Below the pieces are notes generated by a model. That model was not told the origin of the DNA. It did not search any database and worked only from the letters and a program-made list of their open reading frames with translations. Positions 1 to 5,148 of a stretch of 5,148 bases of DNA are shown one piece after another. Positions within the stretch are counted from its first letter, which is position 1. The number at the start of each line of letters is the position of its first letter. The position numbers and the translations under genes are program-made. This DNA is from a bacterium (GTDB lineage: Bacteria; Desulfobacterota; Binatia; UBA12015): positions 1 to 5,148 of the forward strand of contig JAGWVP010000258.1 in assembly GCA_018970825.1 (NCBI GenBank), written 5' to 3'.

Positions 1-54
1 TACCTCGAGGCGGCGGGCCGTGCGCCCGCGCGGCCCCCGGGGAGGGCCGCGTGA
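1..54 (+). CDS. 3' end of an unidentified upstream gene (partial)
   Basis: The frame starting at base 1 is open and ends at TGA 52-54. It encodes the last 17 residues, YLEAAGRAPARPPGRAA, of a protein whose body lies outside the window. The stop overlaps the next GTG start in the arrangement GTGA (51-54), a classic sign of translational coupling in an operon, and this is the main reason to think the frame is real. The tail is too short to name. An Ala/Arg/Pro-rich end would suit many soluble proteins, including glycosyltransferases, but that would be a guess from context. In such GC-rich DNA an open stretch of 17 codons is not evidence by itself. Confidence 0.45.
   Translation, partial: YLEAAGRAPARPPGRAA
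41..46 (+). promoter_or_regulatory. Ribosome binding site for the GT-C gene
   Basis: The purine run GGAGGG at 41-46 ends four bases before GTG 51. It matches the Shine-Dalgarno core GGAGG and supports GTG 51 as the start. The spacing is slightly short, which is common where the start codon overlaps the upstream stop. Confidence 0.6.
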
Positions 55-1982
55 CGTCCGGCCCCCGGGTGGTGCGGGCTCTGCCGCGGGGCGCGACGCC
101 CGCGCTTGCGGCCGCGGCGGGTCTCGTCGCGATGCTGCTCGTCTCCGCCTGGCTCTGGCCGTGGCGCCTCTACGGTTTCGACCCGACCGACGAGGGCGTG
201 CAACTCGTGCAGATCGACCGGGTGCTCGCCGGCGAGCGTCCCCAGGTCGACTTCGAGACCTCCTACACGCCGGGCTACTTCGGCTTCCACGCGGCGCTCC
301 TGCGCGCGACCGGCGGCGGTCTCGCGACGACGCGCACCTTCGGGGTCCTGCTGCAGGCCGCGACCGTGGGACTCGGCGTGGCGCTCGCGGCCGCGTGGGG
401 CGGGATCGCGAGCGCGACCGTGGCGGCCCTGCTCGCGGTCGGGTTCCTGCTGCCGTTCTCCCTGCGCAGCGGCGCACCCTTCAACGTGCCCTACCCGGGA
501 TGGCTCGCGATGCCGCTCGCGCTGCTCGCACAGGCCTCCGCGACACGGCTCGCGCTCGTGCGCGCCGGAGCGCGGCGCGTTCCGCGCAACGAGGTGATGC
601 CCGGCCTGCCGTGGGCGATCGCGGCCGGGGTCGCGGCCGGGTGCGCCTTCTCGATCAAGCCGAACGCGGGGTTGCTCGCCCTCGCCGGGTCCGCGGTCGC
701 GGCGACGGCCGGCTGGCGCGGTCGAGGTGCCGGCGGGGCCGTGCTCTCGTGGAGCGTCCGTGCTGCTGCCGCGGTCGCGACCTGGGTCCTGCTGCGCGCC
801 GGGCTCGATCTCGCGACCGCGGTCGCCTTCGGACTGCCCGTCCTGCTGGCGCTCCTCGCCCCGCCGCCGGGGTCGGCGCACGACGACGAGCGCGTCCTTT
901 CGGCGCGACGCGCCCTTCCCCCCGCGCTCGACCTGCTCGCGCTCGGGACCGGGTTCCTCCTGCCGGTCCTGCCCTGGGCCGTCCGACTGGTCGCGACGCT
1001 CGGGCTCCCGGAGACGATCGACCGGGTCCTCCATCTCGACGGCAGCGTCGTGCGCGCCTACGCGGTGCCGATCGCGTCGCCGGTCCCGGCGACGCTCGCG
1101 CTCCTCTCGGGGGTCGTCGTGGCCGCGGCCCTCGCGTGCGGCCCGCCGGCGCTCGCGCGACTCGCGCCGTCGGCGATCCCGGCGGGCCTCGCGGTCGCGG
1201 TCCTCGCAGGGCGAGCGGCGGGCGTTGCGCCGCGGCTCGTGGCGGAGAACGCCTCGCCCTGGATCGGTCCGCTCCTCCTCGCGATCGGCTCGCTCGTCCC
1301 CACGAGCGGACTGCGCGGCGTGCGCGAGCGGGCGCTGGTCGCGTTCGCGGCGATCTACCACCTCCAGGTGTTTCCGCGGGTCGACCTGATCCACGTCGCG
1401 ATGGCGGCGCCGCCGCTCCTGCTCGCGTCCGCGGTCGTCGGCAGCCGGCTCGCGGAGGGGGTTCTCGCCGCCGCGCGTCGGCCCGGGCCGCTCGTCGTCG
1501 GCGCGCTCGCGCTCGCGACGGCGCTCGCGTGCGGACGGGCCTTGCCGACCGCGATCGAGCGGGCCCGGGAGCCGGTCGTCCCGGTCGATCTCGGCCCCCG
1601 TGCGCCGATCGTCCTCGCCGCGCGTCATGCCTCCGATCTCGACTGGCTGTCGCGCACGGTCCGCGACGTGCGCGAGCGCAGCCGCCCCGGGGACCCCGTG
1701 TTCGCCTTCCCGGACCTGCCGGGGCTCGGCTGGCTCGCCGGGCGACCGAGCCCGTGGACCTGGCTCTACTTCGTGCCGGGGCGCCCGTCGCGCGAGGACC
1801 AGGCGCTCCTGCTCGCGGAATTCGAACGGCATCCGCCCGCGGTGGTCGTGCTGCACGCGAACCCGGAGCCCGCGTTCGTCGGTGCCGACGCCTACTACGA
1901 CCGGCTGGCCGACCACCTCGCGCGGGGATTCGCCCCGGCCGCGACCCACGGCGACGCGACCGTACTCGTCCCGCGGCGCTGA
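51..1982 (+). CDS. GT-C-type polytopic membrane glycosyltransferase (ArnT/PMT-like)
   Basis: Predicted 643-residue inner-membrane enzyme that would transfer a sugar from a polyprenyl-phosphate donor on the outer face of the membrane. A first hydrophobic segment (about 16-37) is followed by a loop with DPTDEG (44-49), where GT-C enzymes carry the catalytic or metal-binding acidic residues, and then SYTPGYF (71-77), the Tyr-x-Pro-Gly pattern common in this superfamily. Many more hydrophobic segments follow (about 94-135, 148-170, 186-220, 232-270, 292-315, 343-366, 375-390, 402-416, 426-440, 446-465, 480-497). Other notable stretches are SIKPNAG (201-207) and FPRVDLIH (441-448). Residues from about 515 form a hydrophilic C-terminal domain, probably periplasmic, with VFAFPDLPG (550-558) and PPAVVVLHANP (595-605). 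Start GTG 51 has a Shine-Dalgarno site and overlaps the upstream stop, so it is probably in an operon with the preceding gene. Donor and acceptor cannot be read from the sequence. The fold class is fairly secure, but the enzyme could instead be a non-catalytic relative. Confidence 0.78.
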   Translation: MTSGPRVVRALPRGATPALAAAAGLVAMLLVSAWLWPWRLYGFDPTDEGVQLVQIDRVLAGERPQVDFETSYTPGYFGFHAALLRATGGGLATTRTFGVLLQAATVGLGVALAAAWGGIASATVAALLAVGFLLPFSLRSGAPFNVPYPGWLAMPLALLAQASATRLALVRAGARRVPRNEVMPGLPWAIAAGVAAGCAFSIKPNAGLLALAGSAVAATAGWRGRGAGGAVLSWSVRAAAAVATWVLLRAGLDLATAVAFGLPVLLALLAPPPGSAHDDERVLSARRALPPALDLLALGTGFLLPVLPWAVRLVATLGLPETIDRVLHLDGSVVRAYAVPIASPVPATLALLSGVVVAAALACGPPALARLAPSAIPAGLAVAVLAGRAAGVAPRLVAENASPWIGPLLLAIGSLVPTSGLRGVRERALVAFAAIYHLQVFPRVDLIHVAMAAPPLLLASAVVGSRLAEGVLAAARRPGPLVVGALALATALACGRALPTAIERAREPVVPVDLGPRAPIVLAARHASDLDWLSRTVRDVRERSRPGDPVFAFPDLPGLGWLAGRPSPWTWLYFVPGRPSREDQALLLAEFERHPPAVVVLHANPEPAFVGADAYYDRLADHLARGFAPAATHGDATVLVPRR

Positions 1983-2019
1983 GCCCGCCTCCGGCGCGCC
2001 GTCGGCCGATGCCCCGGGG
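1983..2019. other. Convergent intergenic spacer with short palindromes
   Basis: This 37-bp gap lies between the stops of two convergent genes. It contains three short perfect palindromes in a row: CGGCGCGCCG (1992-2001), TCGGCCGA (2002-2009) and CCCCGGGG (2012-2019). There is also a four-base-pair stem CGCC/GGCG with a three-base loop (1986-1996). No stem is followed by a T tract on either strand, so I do not call an intrinsic terminator. Self-complementary octamers are expected fairly often at this base composition. Confidence 0.35.
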
Positions 2020-3672
2020 TCAGGCGAGTTCGCGGTAGAAGAACGCCATCGCCGCGCCGAGTGCGATCACGAGCGACGGCCAGAGGACGCGCGCGACCCG
2101 GTGCGGGAAGAGCCCGCGCAGTTCCAGCCACCGCACGACGCCGGCCGCGAGTCCGAGGCCGCCCAGGACCGCGTGCTGCCAGTCGATCAGGGTTCCGAGC
2201 GACTCCGAGGTTCCGAAGCTCGAGTGCGCGTGCCCGAGCAGCAGCAGGCTGCCGACGATCATGAGCAGCGGCAGCGCGTGCCCGAGCGGGCGGTCCTCGC
2301 CGCCGCGTCTCTCCTCCCTCAGGCCGAGCCCGGCGAGGACGAGCACCATGAGCGCCCCGATCCGGTGCTCGAGCACGGTCGGATCGCGCAGGGCCTCGAG
2401 CGGCGGCACGTGCCCCATCGGCCAGACCTCGGGATCGCTCGCGATCGCGATGAACGCGGCGAACGGCACGAGGGCGAGCGGCCAGAGAGCCCCGACCCGG
2501 CCCGCGGCTCCGCCGCCGCGCGCCTGCAGGAGCCAGGCGAGACCGAGCAGGACCACGACCAGTCCCGAGCCGTTGTGCATGAACTCGGAGTAGCGCAGGT
2601 CGTCGTCGGTCCGGGTGGCGCTGCCCACCCAGGTCGAGGGATCGACGATCCCGGTGCGCGGCAGGTGCGGCGTCGTGACGGCGCGAAGCTGCGCGGGCGA
2701 AAGCCGTCCGTTGCCGGACGGGTCGGGCGGAGAGACCGATCCGAGGATGCCCGCGACGAGGATGGCCAGCAGCCCGGCGGTCGCCTCGAGTTCCAGCATG
2801 CGGTCGAGGGAGCGCCGCGCGCCCGCCGGGGAGGTGCCGTCGCGGGCAGCGCGATCGAGCCCGGGCCCGACGACCCGCCAGTTCGTCCAGCCCGCGGCCG
2901 CCACCGGTCCGAGGAGAGCGAGCTTCCAGAGGAGCGTGAGCCCCCAGGCCGACGTCGCGACCGCGCCTGCCCCGCCGAGGGCGAGCCAGGCGGCGCGTGC
3001 GCCCGTCAGTGCGACCAGCGCGGCCGCGGCGAGGGCGATCGGGGTGAAGCGTCGCAGGATGTGCGAGGCGAGTGCCGTCGACGCGCGGTCGCCGCGTCCC
3101 GCGAGGAGCCGTCTCGCGAGCGCGAGTTGCAGCACCGAGCCGATCCAGGCAGCCCCGGCCGCGAGGTGAACGACCTGCCCGCCGACCGCGACCGCGCGAC
3201 CCGAGGGCAGCGCGGCCGCGTGGCTCACGAGCGCCGTGGCGAGGAGTGCGGCCGCGGCGGCCGCCGCGAGCCGGCCCCACGGGAGCGCGCGTGCGAGCGG
3301 ATCCCGTGTCCGCTCGATGCGTCGTGCGAGCAGCGCCGCGACGAACAGGAGGATGCCCCGTGCGACCGCGAGGCGCCCGACCGTCGTGCCGGTCGCGAAT
3401 CTCGCGACCGTCGAGGGATCGGCCCCACCGAGTGCGCTTCGACCCTCGATCTCCGCGACCGAGACGAAGAGGTTCGCCGCGGTCGCCGCGGCTCCGAGCG
3501 CCGCCGCACCAAATGCCGAACGGGCGAGGGATCGCGCGAGCGGCACCGCGCGCTCGGGCAGGCCGGGGTCCTCGCCCGCGGCCGGGCGCAGCACGAGGAG
3601 TGCGAGGAGCGGGGCGGCGAGCGCGAGCAGGAGTCCCAGCAACTGCGCGCCGTGGAGCGCCGCGTGCTCCAC
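2020..3672 (-). CDS. copD: CopD-family copper-resistance membrane protein with long C-terminal extension
   Basis: Inner-membrane partner of CopC, thought in this family to move or deliver copper across the cytoplasmic membrane. The 550 residues contain about 14 hydrophobic segments. The CopD core lies at about residues 135-315. It includes HLAAGAAWIGSV (169-180), RRFTPIALAAAALVALTG (207-224), a WGLTLLWKLALLG stretch (243-255) and TNW (263-265), the usual order His...Trp-Ile-Gly / Arg-Phe-(S/T)-x(n)-Thr-Gly / Thr-x-Trp-Gly-x(3)-Leu-Lys. Typical stand-alone CopD proteins are near 300 residues. This one has an N-terminal region of about four helices and a C-terminal membrane region (about 316-550) with histidines 336, 366, 421, 436, 465, 481, 483, 500 and 524. 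That extension shows a threefold repeat (see findings). Start GTG 3672 lies three bases after the copC stop, in the same frame. The Shine-Dalgarno signal is weak (a GGGG run inside the end of copC), so translation probably depends on copC. The family is secure; the direction of copper movement is inferred from relatives. Confidence 0.92.
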   Translation of the reverse strand: MEHAALHGAQLLGLLLALAAPLLALLVLRPAAGEDPGLPERAVPLARSLARSAFGAAALGAAATAANLFVSVAEIEGRSALGGADPSTVARFATGTTVGRLAVARGILLFVAALLARRIERTRDPLARALPWGRLAAAAAAALLATALVSHAAALPSGRAVAVGGQVVHLAAGAAWIGSVLQLALARRLLAGRGDRASTALASHILRRFTPIALAAAALVALTGARAAWLALGGAGAVATSAWGLTLLWKLALLGPVAAAGWTNWRVVGPGLDRAARDGTSPAGARRSLDRMLELEATAGLLAILVAGILGSVSPPDPSGNGRLSPAQLRAVTTPHLPRTGIVDPSTWVGSATRTDDDLRYSEFMHNGSGLVVVLLGLAWLLQARGGGAAGRVGALWPLALVPFAAFIAIASDPEVWPMGHVPPLEALRDPTVLEHRIGALMVLVLAGLGLREERRGGEDRPLGHALPLLMIVGSLLLLGHAHSSFGTSESLGTLIDWQHAVLGGLGLAAGVVRWLELRGLFPHRVARVLWPSLVIALGAAMAFFYRELA

Positions 3673-3675
3673 GCG

Positions 3676-4071
3676 TCAGCGGGCCCCGTCGCGGCCGTGC
3701 TCGACACGAAACTCGAAGCGCCCGCGCGCGCCGTGCCCGTCGCGCGAGAGCACGCGCCACGACACGACCCAGGCGCCGTCGGGCAGCGCCTCGAGCGGGG
3801 CCACGAGGCGGGTTCCGTCGTCCGGGTCGATCGCCGGGGTTCCCGCACGGTTGCGCGCCGCGGCGGTCGACTCCCCGGCCGGCACGACCGCGATCTCGTG
3901 GAAGCCCGCGTCGAGAACCTCGTTGAAGCGGAGGTCGATCGCCGCCGGAGGCCGCGCGAGGCGCTCGTCGGGTCGCGGGCTCGACCCGACGAGTCGGGCG
4001 TGTGCACGTGCGAGCGTCGGCGCCGCGAGCAGCGCGAGCGAGGCCGCGAGGACGGCGAGGCGGCGACTCAC
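3676..4071 (-). CDS. copC: CopC periplasmic Cu(II)-binding protein
   Basis: Small exported copper chaperone, 131 residues from GTG 4071. It begins MSRRLAVLAA, has a hydrophobic core to about residue 20, and would be cleaved by signal peptidase I after ALA-type residues ARA (21-23). The mature protein then starts with His-24 (HARLVGSSPRPDERL), the invariant N-terminal His that, with Asp-111 and His-113 of the SRDGH motif (109-113), forms the Cu(II) site of CopC proteins. The beta-sandwich motifs AIDLRFNEVLDAG (44-56) and WVVSWRVLSRDGHGARGRFEF (from 101) are typical. The mature part (108 residues) contains no methionine, so the Met-rich Cu(I) site of Pseudomonas-type CopC is absent and a Cu(II)-only type is likely. 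The frame stays open upstream to a GTG at 4143, but starting there would add 24 charged residues before the signal peptide. The start at 4071 has AGGG eight bases upstream. It is first in a two-gene unit with copD. Confidence 0.92.
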   Translation of the reverse strand: MSRRLAVLAASLALLAAPTLARAHARLVGSSPRPDERLARPPAAIDLRFNEVLDAGFHEIAVVPAGESTAAARNRAGTPAIDPDDGTRLVAPLEALPDGAWVVSWRVLSRDGHGARGRFEFRVEHGRDGAR

Positions 4072-4078
4072 GGCCGCG

Positions 4079-4084
4079 ACCCTA
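4079..4084 (-). promoter_or_regulatory. Possible -10 element or Shine-Dalgarno of copC
   Basis: Read on the minus strand, TAGGGT (4084 to 4079) fits the TANNNT form of a -10 box and ends seven bases before GTG 4071. The AGGG inside it is also the best Shine-Dalgarno candidate for copC, eight bases from the start. Both roles cannot hold at once: as a -10 the message would begin at or next to the GTG. No good -35 is visible 16-18 bases further upstream (TGGTCG at best), so the Shine-Dalgarno reading is somewhat better. Confidence 0.3.
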
Positions 4085-4223
4085 ACCTTCGCTTCCGCTC
4101 GCGACCACGTCCGCCCGGCCTGCCCGCCACGGCGAGCCTGCACCGGGGCCCGACGGAGCGTTCCCGTGCCGACGTGCGCGCCATGCCCGTCCGCTTCTCA
4201 CGCCGTCGGGATGCGGGTCAACG

Positions 4224-4238
4224 CGCCCGGCGCGGGCG
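4224..4238. repeat. Perfect inverted repeat, 6-bp arms, 3-base loop
   Basis: CGCCCG at 4224-4229 and CGGGCG at 4233-4238 are perfectly complementary around GCG. No T tract follows on either strand, so it is not an ordinary terminator. It lies upstream of the candidate GT2 promoter, where an operator could sit. The arms are pure G and C and short enough to occur by chance. Confidence 0.35.
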
Positions 4239-4257
4239 AGGTGTGCGGGCGATCCGC

Positions 4258-4286
4258 TTGACCGCACGGGCACCCGCCACTATCGC
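4258..4286 (+). promoter_or_regulatory. Candidate sigma-70-type promoter of the GT2 gene
   Basis: TTGACC (4258-4263) matches five of six bases of the TTGACA -35 consensus. After exactly 17 bases comes TATCGC (4281-4286), which matches the first three bases of TATAAT but lacks the final T. The stretch is one of the few AT-containing patches in the intergenic region. Counting six to eight bases from the -10 puts transcription start at about 4292-4294, on the GTG start codon of the GT2 gene at 4293, consistent with the missing Shine-Dalgarno there. Confidence 0.5.
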
Positions 4287-4292
4287 GCAGCC

Positions 4293-5148
4293 GTGGAGCC
4301 CGGGGACCGAACCGCGGCCGCGCCGCGGGTCGGCGTCGTCGTGCTCGATTGGAACGGCGGGCCGGACACGCTGGAAGCCGTCGCGAGCGTGGTCGCGGAT
4401 CGCGGCGACCTCGACCTCGACGTGATCGTCGTCGACAACGCTTCGCGCGAGCCGGTGCTCGACGAGGTGCGGCGGCGGCATCCCGGGGTGCGCACGCTGG
4501 CGAGCCCGCGCAACGAGGGTTACGCGGGCGGCAACAATCTCGGCATCCGGCTCGCGCTCGAGGGCGGGGCGCGGTGGGTGCTCGTCCTGAACAACGACGC
4601 CGTCCTCCGCCCGGGGGCGCTTCGCGCCCTCGTCGACACGGCGCGCGCGGATCCCGCGATCGCGGCGGTCGGGGCGAAGATCCTCCGCGCGGAGGACCCG
4701 GCGCGCCTCTGGCTCGCGTGGGGCGAGATCAGCTGGCGGCAGAGCCTCGTCCGCCTGGTGGGCGCGGGCGCGGCCGACGGGCCTCGGTGGTCCGGGTCGC
4801 GCGACGTGCCGTGGGTCTCCGGCTGCGCGATCCTGCTCTCGCGGGGCGCGATCGAGCGGATCGGCGCGTTCGACGAGGAGTACTTCGCCTACCACGAGGA
4901 GGTCGACTGGTGCGTGCGCGCCCGGGAGGCCGGGATGCGCGTCGTCTGGCAGCCCGCCGCGGTCGTCCTCCACCGCGGCCAGGCGAGTTCCGGCGGCCCG
5001 GTCTACGTGAGCCGGCGGCAGTACCTCGCGGCGCGCAACATGGTGCGTTTCGTCGCCGCCCACGCCTCGCCGACCGAGCGGTTCCGGTTCTGGGCCTTCC
5101 TCGGCGCGACGTTGCCGCTGCAGTGGATTCGGCGCGCGCTCACCGGGG
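4293..5148 (+). CDS. GT2-family glycosyltransferase, rhamnosyltransferase-like (3' truncated)
   Basis: Cytoplasmic enzyme with a GT-A fold that adds a sugar from a nucleotide donor to a growing glycan, of the COG1216 (rhamnosyltransferase-like) type. 285 residues are visible and the frame runs off the window without a stop. Motifs in order: VGVVVLDWNG (13-22), the first strand, with Asp where most relatives have Asn; VIVVDNAS (44-51), nucleotide binding; NEGYAGGNNLG (74-84); LVLNNDAVL (97-105), the DXD-equivalent metal site; VSGCAILLSR (175-184); GAFDEEYFAYHEEVDWCVRA (191-210), containing the acidic cluster that includes the catalytic base; VVLHRGQASSGG (224-235) and YLAARNMVRF (244-253), the usual ending of the domain. 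The start at GTG 4293 leaves 12 residues before the first strand, normal for the family. No Shine-Dalgarno precedes it. It points the same way as the GT-C gene but copC-copD lie between, so it is probably transcribed from its own promoter. The exact sugar is unknown. Confidence 0.92.
   Translation, partial: MEPGDRTAAAPRVGVVVLDWNGGPDTLEAVASVVADRGDLDLDVIVVDNASREPVLDEVRRRHPGVRTLASPRNEGYAGGNNLGIRLALEGGARWVLVLNNDAVLRPGALRALVDTARADPAIAAVGAKILRAEDPARLWLAWGEISWRQSLVRLVGAGAADGPRWSGSRDVPWVSGCAILLSRGAIERIGAFDEEYFAYHEEVDWCVRAREAGMRVVWQPAAVVLHRGQASSGGPVYVSRRQYLAARNMVRFVAAHASPTERFRFWAFLGATLPLQWIRRALTG

Larger units (their letters stand above)
4072..4292. other. Divergent intergenic region between copC and the GT2 gene
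   Basis: This 221-bp region separates the two divergent starts and should hold both promoters. I see no gene in it. The open frames across it give only Arg/Ala/Pro-rich translations with no domain. On the plus strand there is a good -35/-10 pair next to the right-hand gene, listed separately. A perfect six-base-pair inverted repeat CGCCCG-GCG-CGGGCG lies at 4224-4238, about 20 bases upstream of that -35, and could be an operator or simply GC-rich chance. On the minus strand a TAGGGT hexamer (4084-4079) precedes copC. I found no CsoR-like or CueR-like copper operator. Confidence 0.5.

Noticed and set aside
1501..1535. Short repeated CTCGCG units resembling a tandem repeat
   Set aside because: They encode an Ala-Leu membrane helix with the preferred codons CTC and GCG. 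The same hexamer is scattered through the whole window, so it is codon use and not a repeat array.
1895..3760. A 621-codon minus-strand open frame overlapping copD
   Set aside because: It is Arg/Pro/Ala-rich low-complexity translation in another frame of copD. The copD frame has the membrane segments and CopD motifs.
4072..4143. Upstream GTG 4143 as the start of copC (155 residues)
   Set aside because: It would place 24 mostly charged residues before an otherwise ordinary signal peptide. GTG 4071 gives a normal signal peptide and has AGGG eight bases upstream.
4183..4260. Possible small plus-strand gene starting at ATG 4183 in the intergenic region
   Set aside because: The frame has no nearby stop and runs into the GT2 gene in the wrong frame. 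The product is Arg-rich, with no Shine-Dalgarno and no domain.
1600..4425. A 941-codon plus-strand open frame running through the end of the GT-C gene and opposite all of copD and copC
   Set aside because: Its translation is almost all Arg, Ala, Glu, Asp and Gly with no domain, and it is antisense to two well-recognised families. Long shadow frames are expected at this G+C content.
4218..5063. A 281-codon minus-strand open frame opposite the GT2 gene
   Set aside because: The plus-strand frame has every GT2 motif in order. This one is a charged shadow with no recognisable domain.
1..5148. tRNA, rRNA, CRISPR array, insertion sequence, attachment site or riboswitch
   Set aside because: Reading both strands I found no regularly spaced repeats, transposase motifs, terminal inverted repeats, cloverleaf-like sequence or known leader motif. 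Only about 260 bases lie outside genes.

Overview
The window is about three-quarters G+C and almost fully coding. It looks like chromosomal DNA from a high-GC bacterium: start codons are mostly GTG, genes sit close together and third positions are nearly all G or C. The gene content (GT-C and GT2 glycosyltransferases, copC-copD) and the export signal and membrane proteins do not fix a phylum. Myxococcota-like, other 'deltaproteobacterial', Gemmatimonadota/Eisenbacteria-like or actinobacterial sources would all fit, and I do not choose among them.

Layout, left to right. (1) Positions 1-54, plus strand: the last 17 codons of an unidentified gene, whose TGA overlaps the next start in a GTGA junction. 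(2) Positions 51-1982, plus: a polytopic GT-C-fold glycosyltransferase-like membrane protein with an acidic motif in its first loop and a soluble C-terminal domain. (3) Positions 1983-2019: a 37-bp convergent spacer with no convincing terminator. (4) Positions 2020-4071, minus: copper genes, read as copC (131 aa, periplasmic Cu(II) protein) then copD (550 aa, about 14 membrane segments). The two share one reading frame and are separated only by a TGA and one sense codon. (5) Positions 4072-4292: a 221-bp divergent intergenic region with a candidate promoter for the right-hand gene. (6) From 4293 to the window edge, plus: a GT2-family glycosyltransferase of the rhamnosyltransferase type, cut off at the 3' end.

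The two plus-strand glycosyltransferases suggest a surface-polysaccharide or glycolipid locus. The copC-copD pair lies across it on the other strand as a separate functional unit. CopC would bind Cu(II) in the periplasm through its mature N-terminal histidine and a DGH motif, and CopD would be its inner-membrane partner, probably for copper import or delivery.

The most interesting observations are: a threefold His-x18-Arg-x12-Pro periodicity in the C-terminal extension of CopD, pointing to a tandem two-helix repeat; the single in-frame stop between copC and copD, which is all that separates them from a YcnJ-like fusion; and a promoter placed so that the GT2 mRNA would begin at its GTG codon (leaderless). 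I see no mobile element, CRISPR array, tRNA or rRNA.
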